Source of the DNA: Hemileia vastatrix
Taxonomy: Eukaryota; Basidiomycota; Pucciniomycetes; Pucciniales; Zaghouaniaceae
Assembly: GCA_030280995.1 (NCBI GenBank)
Contig: JASXTE010000008.1
Location: forward strand, 4,235,001 to 4,299,000
Direction: 5' to 3'
Length of the DNA stretch: 64,000 nucleotides
The translations under genes and the position numbers were made by a program. The notes beneath the pieces are model-generated. The model was not told the origin of the DNA, did no database searches, and saw only the letters and a list, made by a program, of their open reading frames with translations. Positions 32,251-43,783 of this stretch are shown one piece after another (position 1 is the stretch's first letter; every line of letters begins with the position of its first letter).

Positions 32251-32689
32251 AAAATATTTTCTTTTGTATTTATTTCTTGTAATGTATATAGCCTTGTAAA
32301 AAAATGTAATATATATTTATTTATTTCTATTATTATTTTCACTTAACTTTTCTGTGAGAACTCTACAACCGCGAGATGAGTTGCCCCCAAAATATCATCC
32401 TTTTTCTAAACAGCGCACCCTTCTACTAAGTGCCTATGAAAGATGAAACCACAAATAATAATAATAAAAACATGAGATTGTTGCTACAGCAATTACTTCT
32501 CCTGCATCATTTACGTATGAACTTTCTTTCAATCTTTAAACCTTTGCAATAAATGCCTTTCCCTTGATTGTAACAATTCATTTTTCCTTGGGTTCTTCAT
32601 TATGAGAAACGCTTCTTGCTAGCTTCTTAGAAACCATCCAGGGCTCAAGTCAGACGTGGCGCAACTGATGAATTTTTTATAATGCTATT

Positions 32690-32712
32690 GTTAACCTATA
32701 AATAGTCCTTCT
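32690..32712 (+). promoter_or_regulatory. TATA box of antisense cargo gene 2, C copy
   Basis: CCTATAAATAG lies about 40 bp before the ATG at 32743. It is identical in the core to the D copy, although the surrounding sequence has diverged. Confidence 0.6.
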
Positions 32713-32742
32713 AATAACCTGAATTTCCTCTATTCTAACATC

Positions 32743-33542
32743 ATGACTCAATATTGCACAGTTCCCAGAGATCAAGCTTGCTCATTTTTCAAATGCCGTA
32801 ACTTTAACTGTACATTTTCTAGACCTCAGGGTTATGCATCTTTTAGACCTGCCTGTGAAAATTGCTTTAGATACCACAAAACTTGAAATACCTCCCTTAA
32901 CCAGAATACTCTTCAGCCTACTGGTTATATTTGCTTTCCACCTAGCTCTACTAGTAGCGCTCCCATAATTACCACCACTAGTCCCACTATTTCCACTAAT
33001 AATAATAATGTTCCTTATGAGTCGCCATCACTTCCTAGTTTTCCCAGGGGCAAAATATCCATATAGCCTAGCGCTACACTTTCTCCCCCTCCGAGTTCCA
33101 GTGCTTCCATGCACTCAGGATCCCCTACAGCTGCTCCTGACGCGGTTACTGTTACTTCACTGTCAGCACGCCCACAAAACTTATTAGCAAGTAAGCATCC
33201 TTCACAATACTTATGCTCTTCTTTCTTACTAACTTCCTGTCAGGTTTCAATGAATCCATCTCCTTGGGATGGGTTCCCATTCCTTTACCTTTTGTCGATT
33301 CCATGTGAATGTTTTCCAGACTTTGTCTTATATATGACGCTATGTCCCTATCCTAAAATAACGCACCAGCTTTTTCTGACGCTGAACTTGAAGCTCTCTA
33401 TACTCATATAGAAATGATAGGTCAACTTATGAACGAAATCATCTCAACAACTATTCTTGGATTCCCTGCCAATCCCCGTCACTTCTTCATGCCTGAAGAC
33501 TGGAAAGGATATCCTATTAGCTTTCATACTGATACTGAATAG
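32743..33542 (+). pseudogene. Antisense cargo gene 2 (zinc-cluster-like), C copy
   Basis: Exon 1 runs 32743-33190, the intron 33191-33243 (GTAAGC donor, TTACTAAC branch, CAG acceptor), and exon 2 33244-33542. The first cysteine group is complete here (ACSFFKCRNFNC). The second is CENCFRYHKT followed by TGA (32884-32886), where the D copy has the last Cys. Further stops are TAG at 33064-33066, TGA at 33305-33307 and TAA at 33354-33356. The D copy has sense codons at all four positions. The C-terminal part stays in frame where the D copy is frameshifted (ILGFPANPRHFFMPEDW). The gene follows cargo gene 1 by about 490 bp on the same strand. Confidence 0.7.
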
Positions 33543-34142
33543 ACCACTAGCACTTCTCCTTATGAGTCTCCTCTGTCCATTTTTTCCGTAAATAGTCTTC
33601 ATATATTTTTCATGCTATGCCCTCAAATAATCTTTTTAGACATGGCACTATTTTGTTACACCTGTCTTCCATACTTTTAGTGCGCCTAACTTTGCTCCCT
33701 CTTCTTTCTTTAAAAGACTGTAAACCCAAAAAAAAAAAATCATAAATAAACCTTCATATCGTAAAACTTTAAGGCCTTTACTACAATACAGCAATATACT
33801 ACGTAAAATAAGAATTGAACTGTAGAGCGCCTCATCTATAAATTGCTATTCAAATCCTGGTTAGTTAACCCATTAGCTAAATCCCCAACATCTTTTGCGT
33901 TTACATGATACACATCTCCTTTAATCCAATTACCTATTTTGTCATGTCCCCTCGAACGATGAAAATAAACGAGATCATTTTCTTCTGCACCCTCATCTAA
34001 GCGCTTGTGCCAGTTGCCTGTTCTGCCATAGTCCGCCTAACTTCCAGTTAGTGCCCTCTATCCATCACAACTGTGTCAAACGCCTCCTGTGAGTCCTCTT
34101 AGAAAAAGAAAACTTAACATAACTTGTTAGTTTAATCCTCTT
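33543..34142. other. Non-coding sequence between cargo gene 2 and C pol
   Basis: I see no gene. Near its right end lie two CCTC/GAGG motif copies (about 34134-34152 and 34164-34185), the second encoding the end of pol. Confidence 0.55.
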
Positions 34143-35302
34143 CCCGGAGGTATTATTCTGGTAGTTTTTCCTCATTCCGGAGGCTATCTTGTATCACTGG
34201 AACACCCCCTGGGTAGAATCTTTTGATCTGGTCTGTAGCCACACGCCGCTTCCACTCAGTACCATCTAATTCCTCAAGTAAGTAAGACCCTCCAGTTATC
34301 TGCTTTCTTATCCTATAAGGACCATTCTATCTGTCAGAAAACATCTTCCCCCATTGGCTTTCTAAACTTCTATTATAAACCAAAACCAAATCTCCTGGAT
34401 TCAATGACTTCCTTAACCTATGCGCTAAGCGCTCATCCCAATATATAAATGACTTGTCCTGGATCTGCATCATTATTTCATACGCTTTCTCCACAAACTT
34501 GTCTTTTCTTTCAAGTTGCACTACCCTTGCTAGAATTAAATCTTCGGTTGAGCGCACTTGATCCCAATCACATCCTAGGAAAGATCCAGCCTCTAGATCA
34601 ATAGGTAATACCGCCCTTTGACCAAACATAAGCTCGAATGGCAAAAACCCTGTTGTCCTTTTAACCGAAATCCTGTCGGCAAACAAAACTAATGGCAAGT
34701 AGTTCTTCCACTTCGCCCCATTATTTCCACATAACTTAACTAGCGCATCTTTATAACTTGATGCCCTCTTTCTACCATTCCCTCTGCTTCAGGATAATAT
34801 GATGTTTCAACTCGTAACTTTGCGCCAATACCTTTTACTACTTCTTGGAATTCTCCCGCAAATTCAGCGCCACCATCTACGGTTACCATCTTCATTACCC
34901 CATACCTATATATCCATTCTTTCTTCAAAAACTCGGCCACATTACTTGCCTTGAGGTTTATCAATGGTGCTGCTTAAACCCATCCTGATAGATCATCCCT
35001 GGCTACTACCAGGTATTTAAAGCGTCCTTCTTTTATATGGACTGCATCTAAACTGACCCTACCAAAAACAGTATCCTTGCCTGTTGCTCTCACTTTTTCT
35101 TTTGGCTTTCTGTAACTTCTGCGCAGGCATTCAGGACAAGATTTAACCAATCTCTTAATTCATTTTTCATGTTGGGCCACCAGAATCTTTCCCTAACTCT
35201 GCAATGAGTCTCATCTTGACCTCTATGTCCTAAATTCTCATGTAACTCCCTGAGTATCTTCTCCTTCCCTTTCATAGTTTGAATAACTAAGTGATGAGAC
35301 AA
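34143..35302 (-). pseudogene. pol: Integrase of element C
   Basis: Fragments are 35302-35090 (zinc-binding part: LHENLGHRGQDE, then a frameshift in the CXXC region), 34964-34740 (core: TVDGGAEF and AEGMVERGHQ, giving the second Asp and the Glu) and 34698-34327 (C-terminal). Past a TAG after MFSDR come GPYRIRK and the end LRNEEKLPE. The core resembles E and D. Several frame changes make it non-functional. Confidence 0.82.
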
Positions 35303-35317
35303 TTCTTGATTCTTCCA

Positions 35318-37087
35318 TCACTTCCCATTTTTAATAAAATAGCCTTTAGCGCACCTTTTAATATTGCGCCAAACCTTTTTATCACAAAAATTTGGTTGGC
35401 TATTACCTTCCAAATATAACTTTAACAACTCTACTCCCTCATCTGTAGATGTGTTGTCTTCTAAATACTCCCCCTCTTTGAGTTGAGTACTACTATCCTG
35501 ACTTCCCTTTGAAGAATCTCTATCATCTGACTCCTCCACTTCCTCGCCTTGCGCACTCCTTGTCGCTACATTAGCTTCAGTGTTCCCTAAATCCAGTTGC
35601 AGTTCAACATTGCTACAAACATCCTTTACATTGTCAGCTTTTAATTTTATGTCTTTTCGGACATTCCTTGTTACTAGTTTATTGTCATCACGGATAATAC
35701 TACCTACTAGTTTATGGTCTTTGCGGACATTCTTGCTTGATAGTTTATTGTTGTTGCAGACGTTCTTGCCAAATTTTGTATAACAATAATCTATCCCGTT
35801 TAACCATCTCTTATCTTCTTCAAATTCTTCCTCTTCCAAGTCTTCGTCACACAACGGTCTTCTCAACAGCACATCTGGAATAGTGAAAGATTTCCCTGGC
35901 TTATGGACTAAATGAAAAGAAAACAAATTAATCTGCGCTACCCACCTTGTCATGGGCGCATCTGGTAAACTCAGGCTACTAATCATTTGCACCAACGATA
36001 GCGCATCAACCTGCAGCTCAAAATGCTTCCCCCAAAGAATCCATTGTAGCTTATTAAGGATCTTTGCTACTCCACATAACTCCAGCTTGTACTGGGAGTA
36101 CCTAGACTCCACTTTGGTAAAAGTCTTGGACTCGTAAAGGACAGGTCTATTATTACCTTCTTTGTCCTCCTGCATCAAAACTGCGCCCACCGCGGACACA
36201 CTAGAATCCACCACTAGAGTAATTTTTCTAGCGCCTTGTCCATACTTTAATTTCTTCAAAAGAATATTTTTTCCTACAATCCTCTTTAATAACTCGAAAG
36301 ACTCCTCACATTCCTCTGTCCAATCCCACACAACATCCTTTCTTGTTAAGAGCCGTAAAGGCAAAGACATCAAAGCAAAATCTTGAATAAACATTCTTAC
36401 ATATGTACAAATGCCTGAAAACCCTCTAACTTCCTTAGTATTTCTTGGTCTTGGCCATGTAAGTTCCTTATTCCTCTGTTTTTCAGTGATGATTCTCCCT
36501 TCCTTACATACCACATGTCCCACTATATCTAGCGCTGGAACACAACAAGCAAATTTAGACCCAGAAATCGTTAATCCTGCCTCTTCTATCCTAAATAGCA
36601 CTCTTTCCAGGGTAATCGCATATTCCCAAATAAACTTTCTAATATATGGATTTTCTTTTAACACTTCCCCTTCATAATCACTGTCTGGTCCTATTATACC
36701 GCCATCATCAATGAAAATTCCCACATGTTCTGGGATTTCATCCTTCAATATCCACATCATCTGTGCTTGATATACCGCCACAGAATTTGTTGCGCCTTTC
36801 AGTAACCTTGTCAACCTAAAGCGCCCCAGTGGTGTTTCAAACGTCGTCATGGGTCTGGACAATTTGTCCAACTCGCGCTCATCATATCCTCCCATAATAT
36901 CACCTAATCCGTAACATGCACGTCTTGCAAAAGATTCAACAAATTCTTCTGGCGTTGGTGCCATCCCTACATCCTTTACCGTAACCTTGTTCATCTCCCT
37001 AAGATCATGAACAACCCTTAATTTACCATTATGTTTGACCACACAAAGCACTGGACTTGAATAACTAGATATAGACTGTTCATACAA
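35318..37087 (-). CDS. pol: RT-RNase H polypeptide of element C (589 aa, open)
   Basis: The longest intact frame of C. It contains an RT core (GDIMGGYDERELDKLSRPMT, then IFIDDGGI with both catalytic Asp residues near residue 120) and RNase H (LVVDSSVSAVGAVLMQ, then FELQVDALSLVQMI). An acidic/Asn-rich linker with KNVRKDHKL/RNVRKDIKL repeats follows, then a conserved ELLKLYLEGNS...KKVW segment before the integrase. The stop TGA at 35318 replaces the TTA seen in D (NGKLWKNQ). It has no N-terminal partner in frame because the segment upstream is broken. Reverse transcription would occur in the particle. Confidence 0.85.
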   Translation of the reverse strand: MYEQSISSYSSPVLCVVKHNGKLRVVHDLREMNKVTVKDVGMAPTPEEFVESFARRACYGLGDIMGGYDERELDKLSRPMTTFETPLGRFRLTRLLKGATNSVAVYQAQMMWILKDEIPEHVGIFIDDGGIIGPDSDYEGEVLKENPYIRKFIWEYAITLERVLFRIEEAGLTISGSKFACCVPALDIVGHVVCKEGRIITEKQRNKELTWPRPRNTKEVRGFSGICTYVRMFIQDFALMSLPLRLLTRKDVVWDWTEECEESFELLKRIVGKNILLKKLKYGQGARKITLVVDSSVSAVGAVLMQEDKEGNNRPVLYESKTFTKVESRYSQYKLELCGVAKILNKLQWILWGKHFELQVDALSLVQMISSLSLPDAPMTRWVAQINLFSFHLVHKPGKSFTIPDVLLRRPLCDEDLEEEEFEEDKRWLNGIDYCYTKFGKNVCNNNKLSSKNVRKDHKLVGSIIRDDNKLVTRNVRKDIKLKADNVKDVCSNVELQLDLGNTEANVATRSAQGEEVEESDDRDSSKGSQDSSTQLKEGEYLEDNTSTDEGVELLKLYLEGNSQPNFCDKKVWRNIKRCAKGYFIKNGK

Positions 37088-37788
37088 GCCGGACTTTAAC
37101 CTTCTCCTAAGTAATTCTGTATACTCTTCTCTTATAGCCCAGGTATTGAAAAAGCCTTCTTTTGCCAGGGCGCATGAGGTATAACTGGAACAATATAAGG
37201 TTTACCATAAGAGTGTTTTAACAAACCTCTTTCCTCTTCTGAAAATGCAATAGCCTTTTCCCTAAGAACCATAACATGTAATAATAATTTCTTTATCTTC
37301 CTGCAATAACCAGCCCTCTGGTCCAAAATCTACCATCTGGAGCCTTTCCATTGTGATCTTACTGGTGAACGCAAAATCAGGCGGAAACTTTGTTAAAGGT
37401 GTATCATAAGGATTTCTAGATAGTGCCGGCCTCTGCAAAAGAGGATTCAAATCAGGCATCGCTATATTCACTGGTTTAACCTTAACAGCTACTGGTTTAT
37501 ACTTAGATGCAAAACAGTCCTTACTGCTTCCTTCATTAATTAAAATAAAACCCTTTCTAATAAAACTACGGGTTGAACCTGAATCCTGTTTTTGTCTTTT
37601 ATTTTTAATATAAGTATAACAATATCCATAATTAAAGAAATCAAAAAGCTTAGGTATAATACATTCTACAGTGGTATCCCCAAGACACCTATGAAGTACC
37701 GCTTTACGTATCCCTCCTTGTTGGACTGACTGGTCACTATCCGGGTTCTTCTCATCTTGGGAGATAGTAACACCTAAAATGCCAGTCC
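37088..37788 (-). pseudogene. Protease-RT linker of element C
   Basis: Fragments resemble the segment before RT in E and D: LNPLLQRPALSRNPYDTPL at about 37460-37400, then VDFGPEGWL and EEERGLLKHSYGKPY. Frames change several times. No domain is recognised beyond this conserved pre-RT segment. Confidence 0.65.
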
Positions 37789-39071
37789 CTAATGAAAATG
37801 CTGACGCCTTCCTGGCAGTCGCCCTATCTCCTCATCTGAGACTTCCTCATAAAACTCTCTTTCTTTCTCTAACCGCGCAGCTCCAGAGTACTTAGTTTCC
37901 CAGCCACCATCCTTGGGTGCTACAAAGACTGATGTTACTGGAACACCATCATCACCCGTAATCCTTATTCCTTTAGTTTTATTTAAACAATAATCTATAG
38001 TTGCCAAATAATCCATTAAAAATGGCGTGCCTAAAACTGGTTTAACTTCACACATTGGAACATAAAAATGTATATCTCTTGTTGCTCCCGCAACTCTAGT
38101 GCGTACATACTCTGCTACACTTATAACAGGTAACCTACCTCCCCCGATTCCTGCGACAGTGCCTTCGCCGTCTTTTACAGAAAGACCTAATTCCACTGCA
38201 AAGTTTGAGGAGAACTCTTGGGCCTAAACAATTCTTTCGCTTTTGCCGCTTCAACTATCTTCTTCTCCAACTCATCGATTCTTGCCATGACTGAATCTGG
38301 ATCTTTAGAGAGAATTTTATCTTTAGGAGACGAGATCTGAGAAGGAAATTGTACGCCTGGCGCATCTTCCCCCATATCCTCATTATCCAGAGCCATCCTT
38401 GCTGCAAGTTGCTCAACTCAACGCAACTTCATTTCAGCTTCCACTGCCATTTCTACTTCTTCTAATCCGGGGTACTTATAATTTCTGTCCCTCTTTTTAA
38501 CCAACTTTCCTTCGTTATCCAAGCGCCTTTTTGCCCAGTCTTCAACTTCTGGCGCTAACACTTCACAAAACCAAGGTAACAACGCATTAACATCACTAAA
38601 ATCTTTGTTACTAAATAAATATTCTGCTATCCAATCAAATTCTTCCCTAAAAATTTTAAATTCCTTGGGGTCTCAAACACCTCCTCTAGCCTTGACCCTA
38701 TTTACCAAAATATCCAGGTCCTTCATTGTAAACCTAGTTTCATCGGTAACCTTTGGCCATTTCTTGAGCATTTGTTCTTTTAGCGCTGACCAATTTTGCT
38801 CCTCATGCCCTTTTAAATCCTCTAAATCATCTTTTCACTCATCAGATACAAAGAATAGTACTTGTCGTACCATATCATATTCGGTTGCTCCATGAAATTC
38901 CGCTGCTTGTTCAAACCTGCGTAAAAACTTTTTGGTATTAATTCCCGCAAAGCGCAAGCTTTCATCTTTACACCTAATAATTGTGGTTACCGTTTTTGGA
39001 AACGATGTCGAAGAATTGGGCGATTTAACCCTCTCCTGACATCCCCTAGATGTAGTCGCAGTAGGATCCAT
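37789..39071 (-). pseudogene. gag: Gag-protease of element C with a 1-kb internal deletion
   Basis: Gag starts at 39071 (MDPTATTSRG) with a capsid-like segment (INTKKFLRRFEQAAEFHG). In-frame TGA codons lie near 38835, 38672 and 38416. At about 38196-38206 the sequence jumps from the Gag linker (KSSPQTL) straight into the protease flank (ELGLSVKDGEG). D keeps about 1.02 kb here containing the zinc knuckle, the region that follows it and the protease D-T-G. The junction shares only GC with both sides. The remaining protease part runs to 37789. Confidence 0.8.
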
Positions 39072-39299
39072 TCCCGAAATATCAAATCCAAGAAAAGATC
39101 ACAAAGAAAAAAACACACTCTTGGTTAATTAAACCTGACTGTTTTCACAATACATCCCTACGCTATCCTCTGATAAAGGCTATTGATCCACTTGTTGTAG
39201 ACCCTACGACTCTTCCGCTGAAGCGCCGGCTTGATAACTTCCTCTTGATGAAACCCTAATAAACCAAACAATCTAATCAAAAACACTAGTTACAATTAT

Positions 39300-39319
39300 G
39301 CTACTGTTGGGACACCAAT
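39300..39319 (-). promoter_or_regulatory. Primer-binding site of element C
   Basis: On the minus strand TTGGTGTCCCAACAGTAG begins one base after the LTR end. D has TTGGTGTCCCCTACAGTG at the same place. Confidence 0.72.
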
Positions 39320-40653
39320 TGTAGACTGTTCTAAAGTACTAAGCAGTAGACACAATGCAAGATGGGTTGGTTCTCCTTTTTAATTTATAAAAAGAAGTGC
39401 CTGCCACTCTTATTTTTAAAGACAGTGTAATAATGTGTAACACTAATATTTGACTAGAAAGTTTATAAGTTGAGATAAGTTAAAGATAAGGAAACAAGTA
39501 CTACTATCTGGATATTTCTATTCTTAACAAGTGCTATTATCCACAGCTACTCCCTCTTGAAGCGCTCTCTTTGGATATGCCTTATTATAGTAATAAAATA
39601 TCTCTAATAATAGTTAATCCCACTGAATCTATATATTCTCCCTATGTTGCGCTCTTTCACTATACTATATTAAATACACACACAGACGCACAAAATCTAA
39701 AGACTCAGAAAATACCTTTTAATATTCTCTCAAACAATTAATCACAAAAGATCTAATATCTAATACTGGGTACTATGACTATAGCTACACATATATCTCT
39801 ATATTGATTTTTCTATGATCTGATTTTTAAAATGACAACTAATGCGATTTTTCTTATTTTATTAACTAAATAGATAGATCAACCAGTTCTCTCTTTTGTC
39901 CCTACCTAATAGTCCTCCTTTTTATATTCTTCCAGCGCTCAAGACACAGTTCCCTAATGGATCTCCAGCGCTGACTCTAGCGCCACATTAGTAAAACAAT
40001 AACTAATTTATTAGTATTCTACTTACACTTCTTGCAACAACTACAGCGCCTAAATCAGACCCTATAATTACGAACACTAGTATTAACTTGTTTCACTGAT
40101 TCTCCACATATGCGCTTTTAACTATACCTTGTTTTGTTTCAGCGCTAGTTCCAGGTTTGACTTATCCTAACGCTGCATCTAGTTGCCTTAACTCTTGGGT
40201 AATTTTACAATTGAGTCCCCACTCTCTTTGCTTTAATACTAGGTTCATAGTTCTGAAAGCTCTCTTAACTAGTTAGCCTTCTTCATTACTTGTCTCAGTA
40301 AGCTTCCCAGCTGGCCGCGGTACAGTATACTATGCACTTGAGTCGTCTTTAAGCCATAACTCCTTCTTTAATGGGTAACGCACAATTATTGGAAAATCCA
40401 AATCCGTATTGTTTAGCGCTTTATGGTCCTAAATCAATAACACACAATTCCCCATTGTGCGGCACATCTCGCTACAAAATCCGAGCGCACAGACCCTCAA
40501 TCTTTTTCTGTGTTTCCATTTCCTTTGTTCCTTGAAACACACAAATACATATTATATTTTAACATTTCCTGCTGCGCTAACTCCCCTTTGTTCTTCCTGG
40601 ACTACGCGCGCTGATTGGTCTAAAATCACGCTTCCTGCGAGGCGTGTACCACA
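39320..40653 (-). repeat. 5' LTR of element C
   Basis: 1334 bp, colinear with 29753-31085. It ends in forward orientation at CGTGTACCACA, immediately followed by the TSD copy CCTG and the D pol sequence. Confidence 0.9.
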
Positions 40654-41815
40654 CCTGAGGTATTATTCTGGTAGTTTTTCCTCATTCCAGAGGTTATCTT
40701 GTATCACTGGAACACCCCTTGGGTAGAATATTTTTATCTGGTCTGCGGCCACACGCCGCTTCCACTCAGTACCATCCAATTCCTCCAGTAAGTAAGATTC
40801 TCCAGCTATCTGCTTTCTTATCCTGTATGGACCATTCAATCTATCCGAAAACATCTTCCCCCATTGGCTTTCTAAACATCTATTATAAACCAATACCAAA
40901 TCTCCTGGATTCAATGGCTTTCTTAACCTATGCGCTAAGCGCTTGTCCCAATATTTAACTGACTTGTCCCGGATCTGCATCATTCTTTCATACACTTTCT
41001 CCACAAACTCGTCTTTTCTTTCAAGCTGCGCTACCCTTGCTAGAATTAAATCTTCGGTTGAGCGCACTTGATCCCAATCACATCCCAGGAAAGATCCAGC
41101 CTCCAGATCAATAGGTAATACCGCCCTTTGAACAAACATCAGTTCAAACAGCAAAAACCCTGTTGTTCTTTTAACTGAAATCCTGTCCGCAAACAAAACT
41201 AACGGCAAGTAGCTCTTCCACTTTGCTCCATTATTTCCACACAATTTGACTAGTGCATCCTTTATAACTTGATGCCCTCTTTCTACCATTCCCTCTGCTT
41301 CAGGATAATATGATGTTGCAACTCGTAACTTTGCGCCAATACCTTTATACTACTTCTTGGAATTCTCCCACAAATTCAGCGCCACCATCTACGGTTACCA
41401 TCTTCATTACCCCATACCTATATATCCATTCTTTCTTCAAAAACTCGGCCACATTACTTGCCTTGAGGTTTATCAACGGTGCTGCTTCAACCCATCCTGA
41501 TAGATCATCCCTGGCTACTACCAGGTATTTAAAGCGTCCTTCTTTTATATGGACTGCATCTAAACTGACCCTACCAAAAACGGTATCCTCGCCCGTCGCT
41601 CTTCCTTTTTCTTTTGGCTTTCTGTAACTTCTGCACTGGCATTGAGGACAAGATTTAACCCAATCTCTTACTTCATTTTTCATGTTGTGCCACCAGAGTA
41701 TTTCCCTAACTCTGCGATGAGTCTCATCTTGACCTATATGTCCTAAATTCTCGTGTAACTTCATGAGTATCTTCTCCTTCCCTTCCCTAGTTTGAACAAC
41801 TAACTGGGGATACAA
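40654..41815 (-). pseudogene. pol: Integrase of element D
   Basis: From right to left it carries the zinc-binding part (LHENLGHIGQDE, CPQCQC) and the core with the first Asp in SLDAVHIKEG and the second in TVDGGAEF. A frameshift follows near 41345. Then come AEGMVERGHQ (at about 41289) and a long intact C-terminal part with GPYRIRK. It ends NEEKLPE at 40663. Apart from one frameshift it is the best preserved D enzyme. Confidence 0.85.
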
Positions 41816-41842
41816 AGCTTGATTCTTCCATAACTTCCCATT

Positions 41843-43783
41843 TTAAATAAAATAGCCTTTAGCACGCTTCTTAATATTGCGCCAAACCTTCTTATCGCAA
41901 AAATCCGGTCGACTATTACCTTCCAAATATAACTTTAACAATTCTACTCCCTCATCTGTAGATGCATTGTCTACTGAATACTCCTCCACTTTGAGTTGAG
42001 TACTACTGTCCTGACTTCCCTTTGAAGCATCTTCATCATCTGACTCCACCACTACCTCGTCTTGCGCACTCCTTGTCACTATATTAGCTTCAGTGCTCCC
42101 TAAATCCAGCTGCAGTTAAACCTTGCTAAAAACATTCTTTGCATTGTCAGCATTTAGTTTTATGTCTTTTCGGACATTCCATGTTACTAGTTTATTGTCA
42201 TCGCAGAGGTTACTATCAAATTTTGTATAACAATAATCTATCCCGATTACCCAACTCTTTTCTTCTTCGAATTCTTCCGCTTCCAAGTCTTCTTTACACA
42301 ACGGTCTTCTTGACAGTGCATCTGGCATAGTGAAAGATTTCCCCGGCTTATGGACTAAATTAAAAGAAAATAAATTAATCTGTGCTACCCACCTTTTCAT
42401 AGGCGCATCTGGTAAACTTGGGCTACTTATCATTTGCACCAATGATAGCGCATCAACCTGCAGCTCGAAATGCTGCCCCCAAGGCATCCATTGTAGCTTT
42501 TTAAGAATCTTTGCTACTCCACATAACTCCAGCTTAGACTGGGAGTACCTAGACCCCACCTTGGTAAACGTCTTGGACTCGTAAAAGACAGGCATATCAT
42601 TACCTTCCTCATCCTCCTACATAAAAACTGCGCCCACCGCGGACACACTAGAATCTAACGCTAGAGTAATTTTCCCAGCGCCTGGTCCATACTCCAATTT
42701 CTTCAAAAGAATATCTTTCCCTACAACTCTCTTTAATAACTTGAATGACTCCTCACATTCCTCCATCCAATCCCATACAGCATCCTTTCTTGTTAAGCGC
42801 CGTAAAGGTGAAGACAACAAAGAAAAATCTTGAATAAACATTCTTACATATGTACAAATGCCTAAAAACCCTCTAACTTCCTTAGTATTTCTTGGTCTTG
42901 GTCATGTAAGTTCCTTATTCCTCTGTTTTTCAGCAAAGATTCTTCCTTCCTTGCATACCACATGTCCCACTATATCTAGCGCTGGAACACAGCAAGCAAA
43001 TTTAGACCCAGAAATCGTTAATCCTTCCTCCTCTATCCTAAATAGCACTCTTTCCAGGGTAATCGCATATTCCCAAATAAACTTTCTAACATATGGATTT
43101 TCTTTTAACACTTCCCCTTCATAATCACTGGCTGGTCATTTTATACCGCCATCATCAATGAAAATTACCACATGTTCTGGAATTTCATCCTGCAATATCC
43201 ACATCATCTGTGCTTGATATAATGCCACAGAATTTCTAGCGCCTTGCGGTAACCTTTTCAACCTAAAGTGCCCCAGTGGTGATTCAAACGTTGTCATGGG
43301 TCTGGACAATTTTTCCAATTCGCGCTCATCATATCCTCCCATAATATCACCTAATCCGTAACATGCACGTCCTGCAAAAGAATCCACAAATTCTTCTGGT
43401 GTTGTTGGCATCACTGCATCTTTTACTGTAACCTTGTTCATCTCCCTAAGATGATGAAAAACCCTTATTTTACCATTATGTTTGACCACACAAAATACTG
43501 GACTTGAATAAATAGACATAGACTGTTCATACAAGCCGGACTTTAACCTTCCCCTAATTAATTCCGTATACTCTTATCTTATAGCCGCCTGTATTGGAAA
43601 AGCCTTCTTTTGCCATGGCGCATGAGGTATAACTGGAACAATATAAGGTTTACAATAAGAGTGTTTTAACAAACCTCTTTCCTCTTCTGAAAACGCAATA
43701 GCATTTTCCCTAAGAACCATAACATGTAAAAATAACTTCTTTTCTTCCTGCGATAACCAGACCTCCAGTCCAAAATCTACCAT
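41843..43783 (-). pseudogene. pol: RT-RNase H of element D
   Basis: Fragments are 43783-43574 (pre-RT), 43534-43136 (RT with GDIMGGYDERELEKL and IFIDDGG), 43111-42902, 42841-42617 and 42595-42116 (RNase H with FELQVDALSLVQMI), and 42079-41843 (RH-IN linker ELLKLYLEGNSRP). Single-base changes and frameshifts separate them. All motifs are those of element C. Confidence 0.83.

Larger units (their letters stand above)
29753..40653 (-). mobile_element. Complete Ty3/gypsy element C with two antisense cargo genes
   Basis: 10.9 kb. LTRs are at 29753-31085 and 39320-40653. The internal region has a polypurine tract, two antisense genes, a degraded gag-pol and a primer-binding site. It is inserted in its relative D: CCGG (29749-29752) on the left and CCTG (40654-40657) on the right are the likely TSD, with one mismatch. 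The sequence of C itself at this site is continuous (CTTCCCGGAGGTATT), which shows what the empty D site looked like. A deletion of about 1 kb removed the zinc knuckle and protease active site, so C could only have moved with helper proteins or lost them after insertion. Confidence 0.87.
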
